Part shown: piece after piece, positions 1 to 10,768 of the stretch
How positions within the stretch are numbered: the first letter of the stretch is position 1
Layout: each line of letters begins with the position of its first letter
Assembly: GCA_963682025.1 (NCBI GenBank)
Contig: OY821521.1
Location: 169,630,665 to 169,694,664, forward strand
Length of the DNA: 64,000 nucleotides
DNA from: Cordilura impudica
Taxonomy: Eukaryota > Arthropoda > Insecta > Diptera > Scathophagidae
Reading direction: 5' to 3'
The notes under the pieces: generated by a model
Database searches by the model: none
Told to the model about the DNA's origin: nothing
The model's input: only the letters and a program-made list of their open reading frames with translations
Made by a program: the position numbers and the translations under genes

Positions 1-261
1 AGATGAAAAGACATATACGATCGTGATTTATTACTCGTATTATTTAATAAAACTCTAATATTTAAAAAGGTTTTGTATAATGGTCCATATGAAATTTGAA
101 TCAAAACTCAATACTTCACTATTTGAAACAGTTATATGGCAACATTCATTAAAATATTTTTTTAAATAATAAATATTAGTGTTTTTTGTTTCGAGCTTTT
201 TGTTTCCTTAAATTATTTCATGGTAATCATAGTTGCTAAATTCTTTACAAATATATATAAA

Positions 262-900
262 AATTAAACAATTTATAAAAAATGTATATGCTGTAAGACC
301 ATTTGAAACTTTTTAAAAAACGGGTACAATTGCAATTCAAAGACTTGTGCTGAAGTTCCAAAAATCTTTATTGTTATTATTTTTTTTATTATTTTTTTAT
401 TACTATAAATCTGTAATATTAATAGGCAAGGCGATTTATTGTGACCAATGTAAGTTTCACAGTTTTACTCCGATTTTGACAAACAAATTATCATTTTAAA
501 GGTATTTCTTTTAAGCTGTTACCCATATTTACAGATTTTCATCGTCTGGAATATTTTTTTGGAGTTATGATCGTTTAAAGTTGCTACTAACACATACATA
601 AAATTATACAATGTTATATGTGTGTTGATTAAATTTGTTAATGAGTTTATGTTAATGTGTTGGGTTTTTTTCTTCATTTAAAATGAGTTGAATTCTGAAG
701 CATACTTTTCGGGTCTTTATTAAATGAAAAAATAATTGTTCCTAGAAAATGCACTCGAATTCCGAGCGCTGGAATCTGCAAGTAAACAAATATTTCATTA
801 GAAATGAAATATTTTTGTTAAAATTTTTCAAACAATACATTTATTCCAAACAATTTTTTACAATTTATATTTTTTTTTAATCAATAAAAATAAATTTCTT
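262..900 (+). repeat. Dispersed repeat, copy 1 (contains Helitron C1)
   Basis: This stretch is similar to 3521-4250, from a shared start (AATTAAACAATTTATAAAA) through a block beginning GTAAGACCA, then an embedded short Helitron, then a shared AT-rich tail. Because both copies hold the Helitron at the matching place, the whole block was probably copied after the Helitron inserted. A third partial copy of the tail lies near 4417-4560, and the GTAAGACCA block recurs near 2071. No coding potential is visible. Confidence 0.6.
410..782 (+). mobile_element. Non-autonomous Helitron, family C, copy C1
   Basis: The element starts with TC after a host A and opens with the family signature ...TAATATTAATAGGC. 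It ends with a GC-rich hairpin (GCACTCGAATTCCGAGCGC), about ten bases, and CAAG before a host T. Other family members end in CTAG, so this end carries one substitution. A TC start, a subterminal hairpin, a CTRR-type end and insertion between A and T define Helitrons. It has no reading frame and must rely on a helicase supplied elsewhere. Confidence 0.7.
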
Positions 901-1019
901 TATTTAAAAATAAAATTAATTTTCCAAATATTTTTCTTTTACTTTTTTCTTTTTATAAACAAAAAAGTCATCTAACAATTTTTTTCCGAAAAAATTTTTT
1001 TTCCAAAAAATTTTTCTAA

Positions 1020-1630
1020 AATATTTTTTAATAAAAGAGTACTTTTTAAAAATGGGTACTTTTTTAAAAAAGGATATTTCAAAAAATTTATTATATAAAA
1101 AAGGGTGTTTTTTAACAAATGGGTACTAATAAAAAAAGGCTTTTAAAGAAGGTACTTTTTTTAAAGAGTGTTACTTTTTTAAAAAAGGATAATTCTTTAA
1201 AAAAAAGGATCCTTTTTTTAAAGGCACGATTTTTAAAATACTCTTTTTTTTAAAAACTTAGTTTTTTAATTAAATTTACTTGTTTTAAAAAATTTATTTT
1301 TGAATAAAGTTACTGTTTAAAAAAGCCAATTTTAAGAAAAAGGCGGCACTGAAAGAAACTTTTTAAAAAATTTACTTTTTGAAGAAAAGGTAATTTTTCA
1401 AGCAGGTATTTTTAAATGTTATGATTTTTAAAGTAGCCTTTTTTAAATTTTGTTTTTTTAAATAAATTTATTTGGTTTAGAAAAGGTTTTTTTAAGTTAT
1501 TTTTTAAAAAAGGGCACTTTTTGAAAAAGGTGCTGTTTAAGAAAGGGTACTTTTTAAACAAAGGTGGTTTTTTAAGAAAAGGTAGTTTTTCATAAAAATA
1601 TACTCTTTAAAGGGACACTTTTTTTTTAGA
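1020..1630. repeat. Low-complexity degenerate minisatellite
   Basis: The sequence is made of runs of A and T with a recurring degenerate unit like AAAAAGGGTACTTTTT every 15-30 bases. The same unit in the opposite orientation fills 55660-56190. I see no gene. It may be a degenerate tandem repeat or an AT-rich transposon interior. Confidence 0.5.
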
Positions 1631-1829
1631 AATTGTTACTTTTTATGGATTTTATGGGATATTGGCGATTTTCCATGTTATATCGGGATAACGAAATAAA
1701 AAGTGCAAGTGCCGCAACTGCAATGACTTCACCAACAAGAAGAATTACAACATATACATATCTTAAGAAAAACAACAAACACATTGAACATTTTTATTTT
1801 TTATAGAGTTTTTCACGTTTTTGTTCATA

Positions 1830-1922
1830 CTAGCAGATTCCGCACTCGAAATTCGAGTGCAATTTCTAAGCAGCTTTATTTTCCAACTTAGCCAATTCAC
1901 AAACCAACACTTTTATGGTTTA
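1830..1922 (-). mobile_element. Helitron family C, 3' end fragment
   Basis: Read on the minus strand this ends in the perfect hairpin GCACTCGAATTTCGAGTGC, then GGAATCTGCTAG and T. That is the family C terminus with the canonical CTAG. The inner part matches the segment just before the hairpin at 32815-32879. No matching 5' TC end is recognisable, so it is truncated. Confidence 0.6.
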
Positions 1923-2250
1923 TTATTATTTATTATTATTCTCTTGTTATAAGAATCGAGAAAATATTAGGTTTTGGGAGCTCCGAAATTCATTTCGATG
2001 CTTTATGAATAGAATGACCGTGGTTTGGAGGGTATTAAAAATGTACATATTAATTGAGATGCCTTCATAGTAAGACCAATTGAAACTTTTTGTGCGAATT
2101 TGAAAATGGAGATAACAACTTTGATAGAACTTGGCAACCCTGCTTCACTTATGCTTTATTTTTTTAAGTTATATGGCAATCCTAGACGAAATTTAAAATT
2201 TTAATTTTAAAATTTTAATTTTAAATTTGAAATTTTTTTCCAAATATAAA

Positions 2251-3505
2251 GGGTTATCCATTTCGTGGTTTCAAAAGTATAGGGCTGGAATTGGACATCT
2301 GTCAAACCAATTTTTTTCTTTTCAGTTGAAAGTCTGACATTGACAAAAATGGATCGCTTAACTATCACACAACGCATAAAAATTATTAAAACCTACTACA
2401 AAAATGGTGATTCTGGCACAGCCACATATCGTGCTTTAAGAGGAGATTATGGTTTACATAATCGTCCAACTCCGCAAGCAATTGGCAAAATTGTGAAGAA
2501 ATTTGAAGAGACTGGAGCGGTTACAGATATTGTAAGGCCTGTGCAACATCGTTTCGCTCGTTCCGCTGAAAATATCGCTGCTGTAAGTGAAAGTGTTGCC
2601 GAAGACCCGAATGTGTCGATTTCTCGTCGTTCTGAGGAATTAGGACTGTCTTACGGCACATTATGGCGTATTTTGCATTTGGATCTACACCTACATCCAT
2701 ATAAAGTCCAGCTCACACAACAACTGAAGCCAGCTGACCATTCGGAACGTCGTAGATACGTGGAATGGGTGCTTGAACAAAATTTTCTTCAGCGATGAAG
2801 CACATTTCTCACTCGGTGGGTATGTTATTAAAAAAAATTGTCGTATTTGGGGTTCTAGAATCCTCAAGTAATTGAAGAGAGGCCATTACATCCACAAAAA
2901 GTCACTGTTTGGTGCGCTCTTTGGTCCGAAGGTGTGATTGGACCTTACTTCTTCGAAAACGACGATGAAACGACTGTCGCCGTCAATTCGGAGCGTTATG
3001 GTCATATGATAACCGACTTTTTTTTGCCTGCTATTGAAGAATACGACTGGGAGAATATGTAGTTTCAACAAGACGGTGCCGCATGCTACACAACTCGAGC
3101 GAATATGGCTTTATTTCAAGAGACATTTCCTGGCCGCGTAATTTCTCGTCGTGGCGATATCAACTGTCCACCAAGATCATGCGTTTGACACCATTAGACT
3201 TTTTTTTTGTGGGGCTACGCGAAAGACCGTGTTTATGCAAATAAACCTTTAACTCTTGAGTACTTAAAAACCAACATTCGTCAAGTTATGGCTGAGATAC
3301 CGCCCAACATGTGTCAAAAAGTGGTCGAAAATTACCTTAAAAGAATCAATGCTTGCAACAATTCGCGAGGTGGTCATTTAAATGATGTAGTGTTTCACAC
3401 ATAATGTCAACGTTCAAACTTTATAATAAAAAAGAAATATCATTAAAAAAAATAAATTATATGAGTTTTATTTACGTTTACTTTTGAAACCGCAAAATGG
3501 ATAAT
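2251..3505 (+). mobile_element. mariner/Tc1-superfamily transposon with terminal inverted repeats (dead)
   Basis: The left end (2251-2278) and the right end (3480-3505) are inverted repeats: about 23 of 26 positions match, and both arms carry TTATCCATTT near the outside and GGTTTCAAAAGT inside. The ~1.25-kb length, a single transposase frame between the repeats and a TA-rich surrounding fit a mariner-like element. The transposase is broken, so this copy cannot move by itself. It lies between two copies of a dispersed repeat (262-900 and 3521-4250). Confidence 0.8.
2349..3404 (+). pseudogene. mariner-like transposase, inactivated
   Basis: The ATG at 2349 opens a frame for about 150 residues: two N-terminal helix-turn-helix units (QRIKIIKTYY; SISRRSEELGLSYGTLWRIL) of the kind found in many insect transposases. 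A frameshift near 2780 precedes the first catalytic block (FSDEAHFSLGG). Further shifts occur near 2860 and 3178, and a tryptophan codon has become TAG at 3061. The second aspartate block (FQQDGAACYTT) and the third (LTPLDFFLWG) are readable in shifted frames, roughly 37 residues apart. The spacing and last residue suggest a DD37D-type enzyme, but the indels make that count uncertain. The C-terminus ends at 3404. The enzyme would cut and paste the flanking inverted repeats; this copy is dead. Confidence 0.85.
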
Positions 3506-3520
3506 GGCAAAATATTAAAA

Positions 3521-4250
3521 AAATTAAACAATTTATAAAAAAAAAAATTATGTTGTATGATACCTTCGATGTAAGACCAATTGAAACTTTTTGGGCATAT
3601 TTAAAGATAAAGATGAATAATATTTAGCAGCTTAAAACCACTGATAGAAATTCTAAGACTTTTGAAGTTCCTGAAGATCCGAAAATAGTTCAGAAAGCAA
3701 ACCGATATTGGGTTTTAATTTTTTTATTTTATTTTCATTTAATTTTAGTCTTATGTGTTTAACTACAAATAAATAAATATCTATAATATTAATAGGCTAG
3801 GCGTTTTCTTGTGACCGATGTAAATTTCACAGTTTTACTCCGATTTTGACAAATAATTTATCATTTGAAAGGTATTTTTTAGCTGTGAACCAGATTTACA
3901 GATTTTTATCGTCTTGAACATTTTTTTGGAGTTATGATCGTTTAAAGTTGCTACTAACACATGCATAAAATTATACAATGCTATGTGTGTGTTTATTAAA
4001 TTTGCTAATATTTTTGCTAATGTGTTGAGTTTGTTTTCTTCATTTAAAAAGAGATGAATTGTGAAGCATAACTTTAGGGTCATTATTAAATGAAAAAATA
4101 AAATTTCCTAAAATTTGCACTCGAATTTCGAGCGCTGGAATCTGCTAGTTTCATTAAAAATGCTTCTTCATTACTTCTTAATTGTTATAATTTTTCCAAA
4201 AATTTGTTCAGCTAAAATTTTCTTTTTAAATCAATAACAATAAATTTCTT
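3521..4250 (+). repeat. Dispersed repeat, copy 2 (contains Helitron C2)
   Basis: Second copy of the repeat at 262-900. It shares the AATTAAACAATTTATAAAA start, the GTAAGACCA block, the Helitron and the tail rich in TTTTTC and AATAAATTTC. The two copies bracket the mariner, which therefore sits between repeats rather than inside one. No gene is seen. Confidence 0.6.
3780..4148 (+). mobile_element. Non-autonomous Helitron, family C, copy C2
   Basis: It opens with TC (TCTATAATATTAATAGGC) after a host A and ends with a hairpin (GCACTCGAATTTCGAGCGC), GGAATCTG and CTAG before T. Length is about 369 bp and the body is similar to C1. Both ends are canonical, making this the best reference copy for the family in the window. 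Confidence 0.78.
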
Positions 4251-5637
4251 TCGCTTCAATTAAATTCTTTTTTTCTAAGAAAAATTTTTTTAAATATTTC
4301 TTTTACTTTTTGTAAAACAAAATATTCATCTCAAAAAAACTTGTTTTTCCTAAAAAAAATTTTTTATATATTTTCGTTTAAGTTTAGCCTTATTTTGTTT
4401 ATTAAAAATTAATTAAAGTTTCGTTGAAAATGCTACTTCTTCATTACTTTTTATTTTGTAAAATTTTTCAAAAAATTTCTTCAACTAATATTTCTTTAAA
4501 ATCAATAAAAACAAATTTCTCTTCTTCATATAAATTTTTCTTGACAAATAATTATTTTTTTTTTAATTTTTGTACCTTTTAAACAAAAAAAAGAACCATA
4601 TCAAAAAACATGGTTTTTTTTCTTCAATTATTTGCACATTTTTTATACCCTCCACTCTAGTGTGCAGAGGGTATATATAAGTTTGTCATTCCGTTTGTAA
4701 TAATTAGAAAAAAAATCTGGACCCCATAAAATATATATATTTGTGATCCTTATAACAAGCGAAGTTGTTGTTGCTGTCTGTCTGTGGAAATCACGATGAC
4801 GGCTTCAATCGGATAGCTAGGGTGCTCGTTGGTATAAAAAATGATTCACTAACATCCTGAGAAGTTTGCTATTTAAAATCGTCCAAATCGGTTAATCTGG
4901 TCCCGAGAATTGAGCGAAGAATTAAAAAAAGTCCTGAGAAAATATGATTTTAATATGTGTTCTTGTGATAACGCCCTCAATAGGGCAGCTAGGGCGCTTG
5001 TTTTTAGTGAGAATGATTCATCATGAGAAGGTTCCTGTTTTTAAATCGTGACAATCGGTTTCATAGGTGCCGAGAAATCACTGAAAAGGTAAAAAAAAAT
5101 ATGACGTTTTCCTAAATTTTGTATTTTGTCATAGCTGTGCATGTTGTTTTTGTGGTCGTTGTGTTAATAATATAAAAATTCATCAATATCAATATATGTT
5201 GGTGTAATATTTAAGTTAATTAATTAATAAAAGAAGCTATATAAAATCAACATCAATATTCTGCGATTTTTATAACATCACAAAATGTTACAAATTGATA
5301 CATACTACTGTTGCCAATATCAAAATACTATAAATAATATTCATATATTCTGTATATGTATATCCATAATAAGCGCATATTAAAATAAATCGGTATTTTA
5401 TTTTATTTTTACAAAATTCTGAAATTTTTAGAGTTGCAAAAATAGTATGGTTTTAAGAGTTGTATTTTTAGTACATGTATAAACTTTGCATACTTGCATT
5501 CAAAAGTAGTAGGTAGGTAAACAATAAAATATTATTTACCCTGTAAAAAAATTGGTGTTTAGAAAAATACTACTTTTTGTCAGATGTTAATTTACAATAA
5601 ATTTTTAAAATTTGTTATTTAATGTCGGGACGGAGGC

Positions 5638-5897
5638 AAACGCCATTCCCAAAATTTTGTTTCAACAGTTATCCACATTAAGTATAACCGCGGAGCTCAG
5701 CTCAATCAATGTGCAATGATCGAGCCTTGCCCTGGGAAACATGCGTTTATGCCTTTCTTAACACAAACGCCATTCCCAACTACCAAAAATTTTTGACACG
5801 AGCTATTCACATTATGAATAGCCGCGGAGCTCAACTCAATCATAGTGCAATGATGAAGCTTCGCCCTGGGAAACATATATTCATGCTTTTCTTAGCA
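5638..5897 (+). repeat. Two-unit tandem repeat, period about 127 bp
   Basis: AAACGCCATTCCCAA recurs at 5638 and 5765, and each unit also carries CCGCGGAGCTCA and CCCTGGGAAACAT. It is clearly more GC-rich than its surroundings. A 71-codon frame crosses the units but has no recognisable domain, so I do not call it a gene. Confidence 0.65.
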
Positions 5898-7269
5898 CAA
5901 ACCGAACTTCTTATGGCACATTAAAAATAAACTAATTGAGAAGTACAATTCATCATTACGGTGTATTATAATACTATTTTCTTATTTTACTAGTAGCTAG
6001 TAAACAAAGTGACCGTGTCATTGTGAACGAAATAGAATTGAAATTGTATGCAGATTTGTTTTACTTAAAAAACCTGTTTCTACAGATAGTGAATAAAATC
6101 CCAGTAAGCATTTTATGCAATAAATGATCATGTAGAGTCTTTTTGACTCATATGTGGTATTAAAACAGTTATAAATGCGCCCTTTTGCTGATCACAAAAT
6201 ATTCTTTTGTTGGGATTAAATATTACCTTACCCACGAATCTTCTTGAAAGTCCTTTTTATCCGCTTTTCTGATCAGTTTCGACTCATTTTTGAGTCTTAT
6301 TTAATGTAATTTTTCTATAAATCACTTTTTAAGAGAAAGCAAAAATCATTTTCTAGTCTTTTTGTAATAGCGCATGTGATTATTCAGTTTTTAATCATCA
6401 AAAGTGCTCGAATGATGACTGGGATATCGTATATTTTTGTTAACACACAAACATATACATAGCAGCACGAGTAAACTGAACTCTAATCGGCATCTTATAT
6501 GTATACAGCCGAACAAAAACGAAAATACTCATCAAAGAGTAAAGTAAGCAACAATTTCATTCAGTCTTATGGAAGCTTTTGAACAAAGCAAGTCTATGTC
6601 GCGTTGTCTTGTGAATTTTTACATTGTTTTTTAATAGGTACTAGTGATGCCAGGAGATTTTTTCAGAAATCCCTACGCTTATGAAAAAAATTCCCTTTTT
6701 CCCTACACCCACTTTTTCCTCTACACTACTTTTTTTAAAATTTATTTTTAATTTGTACATTTTCAATTTGAATTATGTAAAAATAACATAAAAACAAAGA
6801 AAAAAAAATATAAAAAATAAGATAAAAATATCATGAGAATTACATAAGAATAATATAAAAAAAAATATTTTTACAATTCTGTATAATTCATCTTTTTGAT
6901 ATGGTTAGATGTGCATTTAAAATTTACACAATTAATTAAAATGGCTTGCAAATGAGATGTTACAACTTAAACAGAATATTTGTTCTTGGTTTTCAGTGTT
7001 GCCGTTTTAGCTTTTTAGTTGCTAGATTTAGCAACTTTTTTTGTCGTTTAGCATCCAAAATTTATCAAAAGATGCTAGATGCTAACTTAGAATCTTTTAT
7101 TAATAAAAAGTTGCTTTTAGCATCTTTTTTTTTATATTTTTTTTTTCATTATTTTTGAATATATAATTTTAATGGTATTGATATGTTTTAATTTCTCAAA
7201 GTGTAGGACAGTAATTTTGTGAACAGAACAGAACAGAACAAAACTAGGATACAACACTGAATACAACCT

Positions 7270-7615
7270 CTTTATGGATTGAAAAATTCTATTGGAGAAA
7301 ATCCATTTAATGAGTTATCAATATTTGTATTGTAGATATTAGTTTTGTCTTTCTCAAAAGCCGAAGTTGAACGTTTGTTTAGTTTAATGGCTTTAATTAA
7401 AAGCAAACTTCGAACAGAATAAAATCCGAGTTGTTATGTTCTGTAATACGTATAAAAGAAAGATTGAAATTGAAAAATCGGTGCTGTCACACTTACAATA
7501 TACCGAGCGATGTCGTTGATAAAAGTCGATCGTCAGAAAAATATCAGAGCCAAAAAGAACTTGAAGATAAAGACATCACAGAAATGTTAGATTCCATAAA
7601 CCAATTATTCTAATA
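7270..7615 (+). pseudogene. hAT transposase C-terminal (dimerisation) relic
   Basis: In the frame around 7290-7425 the sequence reads NPFNELSIF, one stop, then SKAEVERLFSLMALIKSKLR. This matches the conserved hAT dimerisation block at the C-terminus of hAT transposases, where A..ER.FS...IKSKLR is diagnostic. The upstream DDE catalytic part and zinc finger are absent. Downstream the frame degrades through stops to a short lysine-rich tail ending near 7615. It lies inside the 4645-8970 insertion and is certainly non-functional. Confidence 0.65.
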
Positions 7616-8993
7616 TAATCGTATCTTTTGATAATGTAATTTCTGTTATATTTTAAATAAAAAAAATCCCTCTAAAATTAAATATATTGAATTTAAGTTT
7701 AAAATACTCAATTTGATGTTAAAAAAAATTTCAGATGAAATCCAAAATAATTTTAATTAAAATTTAAAAAATATAAATCGAAACATATGTTTTATATTAA
7801 TTTTTCGATTTAAAAACCAAAGAATTTATTAATAGGTATATAATTTTTTAATATAAAGGTAATGAAATTTGAAAAAAAATTAGCATCCAGTACGTTTAAG
7901 CATCTTTTTTTGCAATTTAGCATCTTTACAATTTCAAATTATGGCAATACTGTTGGTTTTAAAAGATTTTTTATAACATTGGTTATAAGCATGTATACTT
8001 AGATCTGATTTATCGTATTTTAATATATTTTCAAAAGCCTTGCATTTGCATTCATAGTCGTCACCTTTGACCTGCTCCAGCCATCCAGTACCTTCTCGTG
8101 TCTCAACTAACTGAAGCAAAATCTTTATGTTATGTATTTCTTTGATGTGTTTTCAGCATCATCGAAAAACGAATCGGACATTTTTCTTAAATTAATTATG
8201 TCTCTAAAATTAAATATGTTCAAATTTATAATATTTTAATGTAATGCACAAAAAAGTGTTTTATACTTGTCATTGTTATTAAAAAATCCACATATTTACT
8301 TCTTTCATATTATAGAGTTAATACCAGACTTAAAAAGACTTTAAAGTTTAAAATTGAAAAAAAATATGCGATATTTAACAAATACATTCAAAATAGTTTT
8401 GATGGAAATTTTTGGCAGTTTTAGTTTTGCCTTGTATCAGTAAAATGTTCAGATATTAACTAAAAAAAAACAAGTCGTTAAATATTTTCATCTTAATTAT
8501 CTTAATTAATTTAATTTAAGTAAGAGTTGAAAGTTGATCTTTGCGGACTCACAAATGTGCCCTATACTAATAGGTCTGGAAAATTGAAAAGGTTTGTAAA
8601 AAATAAAATGCACCTTTAAATTACAAAATTTAAATTAAAAAGAAAATTACAAAATAAACCATTTACCTGGTTAAACTTAATATTGTTTGTAATTATCTGG
8701 ATCAGGTTAGTATTTAAAATGGGATAAATCGGGAGTCATTGTGCCAATTTATGACCTAATATATGTAGACACCTCTATAAAATGCTGAAAATTCAGAGCA
8801 TTTGTTGTAATAATTCAGTAATAGGTTTATCAAAGTGTTTACATATTCAAATATTTTATATACATTTGTTACAAATAGTGCAAGAAGTCCAGATATTAAT
8901 GTAAACGTAAAACCCAGGTGGAGGGTATCAAAGATTCGGCATAGCCGAATTTAACACTCTTACTTGTTTTCTTCAATTATTTGCACATTTTTT

Positions 8994-10201
8994 TTTTGTT
9001 TGAAACTATTTTAGCTCTTTGAAAATTTTTTTTAATGATTTTGTTTTTTCTTAAATATTTTTTTTTTAATTGTATTTTATATACTTTTTTTAAATTCTAA
9101 ACTTTTTGGTTCTTTGGAATTTTGTTTTTATTAATCTTTTTCCTGAGAAAATTGTTTCGCCATGACTCTTAATTCTAACATAAATAATTTGCACTTCTTT
9201 TCTAAATGTGTTGGTGCAATAAATTGTAATACAATGTTGTATAAATTTCTTCTAAATATTTAACGATTTTCCCTTCATATATTTTCGATACGTTGGACAT
9301 GGGTCAACATCATAAACTTTATTATTTAAAATTTTCTAAATATAGTGTATATTTTTTATTTGTTTTTACTATTTTCCTTCGAATAAAGCACGTAGTAAAC
9401 ACATTATTGTTATTATTGATTGTTGCTGCAAATTGTGGCTGCTTTTACGAGTATATGTATTTCAGCTGTAAATGTTTTCATTTTTATTTATTATTGGCTA
9501 AACTACTACATCCTGCTTGCAACAATGCAACAAACAGCACTTAATCCCCACAGTCATTTTGATATGATTATTTTTGCCATTGTTTCAATTTCTCAATTTA
9601 TTTACTCATACATATTTAAAAGTCTTCATGTTGCTATTTTTTTTCTGGTTTTTGTTTATTTCGATGTTTATAAAGGTTTTGTTTCATGGTTTCAATTTTT
9701 TTTTTTTTGTTTCACTAAAATACCCATAAAAACAATTTTTATTAACGAAAATTCATTTTTGGTGTTTAAAAATTTATGCTTTTTTTTGTACAACAAATAA
9801 ACAGTTTGGCCAAAAAAAAATTGTTGCAGATCGTTAAAATTTTTAGTATATAAATGTGTGCAATCGATTGCAGTGCAGTGGAACACTATTAAAATGGTAT
9901 AAATTGGGTTCAAAATGTAAACACTAGGCGACAAGAGTATTCAGAATTTCAAAATAGAGAGGGGAGTAAAAATTAATCCAAATCGATATAGATGCAAATA
10001 TAAGGCTCTAAGATTTTTTCGAAAATTAAAATAATTATATTTTTAATTTTTTTTTATGTTCTTCTTATTCTTTTCTATTTTTGTATTTCCTGCAATGAAA
10101 ATTTTAAAATAATATTTTTAATAAATACTTCTTTGTAACACTGACTGCGAGTCAATATTTTTTAATTGTTATATGGTAACTCTGACTCTCTAACTTTAAT
10201 A
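8994..10201. other. AT-rich stretch, no gene recognised
   Basis: Very T-rich sequence. The open frames at 9293-9544, 9420-9800 and 9692-9934 overlap on both strands and are dominated by F, I, Y and L codons from poly-T. They show no domain and no consistent codon use, so I treat them as chance frames. Confidence 0.5.
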
Positions 10202-10557
10202 TCTATATATTAATACGTGAAGATAAATTTTAGTTCCCTTTTTAAGCAATATGTGTGCACGGAGGAGTGTGAAAATTGGAATAGTTATAGTTTATATGGA
10301 GGAGAAGCTGAGAATGATAAAATTTATGTTTAATCTGTCTCAGAAATATACAAAATAAAGTAAAATAAAAAATTTATAATAATTCGTTACATACTGTTAA
10401 TGCAAATGATTTAAATTTTATATCACACGCTCTGTGTTGAATTGTGAATTGCTAAAATTGATAAGCATACCTTTCGGCTCATTTAAATATTCATAATTTT
10501 TTTATATATATAAATCCTAGAATTTGCACTAGAATTTCGAGTGCTGGGCTATGCTAG
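10202..10557 (+). mobile_element. Non-autonomous Helitron, family B, copy B1
   Basis: It starts TCTATATATTAATACGTGAA after a host A and ends with a hairpin (GCACTAGAATTTCGAGTGC), then TGGGCTATG and CTAG before T. The 356-bp body contains CACGGAGGAGTGTG and GGAGGAGAAGCTGAGAATG, both shared by B2 and B3. It lacks the integrase insert present in B3 and B4 and so represents the unexpanded form. Confidence 0.8.
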
Positions 10558-10768
10558 TACAATTAAAAGCAAGAAATTTGAAATATCTAAAAGAAATGGT
10601 TTAAAAAGCTTCGTTTCAAATATTAAAAAAATTTAATTTTAGCAGTTTTTATAGAACTTGGAAACCCTGTTTCGAATATTAACAATAACTTTTATTTATT
10701 TTTTACTTTAGATTTTTTTTTAAATATCCATCGCAATCCTGGTTCTTACTTTTTGAATATTTCTAAAT

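Larger units (their letters stand above)
4645..8970 (+). mobile_element. Large insertion with DINE-like family-2 termini and 23-bp flanking repeats
   Basis: The left end is a hairpin (TACCCTCCA...GAGGGTATA). The right end is GGTGGAGGGTATC, then the hairpin TTCGGCATAGCCGAA, then CTTACTTGTTTT. Flanking direct repeats of 23 bp lie at 4622-4644 and 8971-8993, so the whole 4.3 kb looks like one insertion. The interior holds a family-2 head of ~450 bp, a two-unit tandem repeat (5638-5897), a hAT relic and long AT-rich stretches without recognisable genes. The same termini occur at 46927 and 50848-50899, and the right terminus alone at 13231-13292. Helitron-type elements are not expected to make target-site duplications, so the flanking repeat is unusual. 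Confidence 0.55.

Noticed and set aside
5709..5924. Small protein of 71 residues
   Set aside because: It spans two tandem repeat units without any domain; open frame length is within chance for this slightly GC-richer patch.
9293..9934. Overlapping frames of 80-126 codons on both strands, some looking like membrane proteins
   Set aside because: The hydrophobic residues come from poly-T runs. There is no start context, no domain and no conserved partner.
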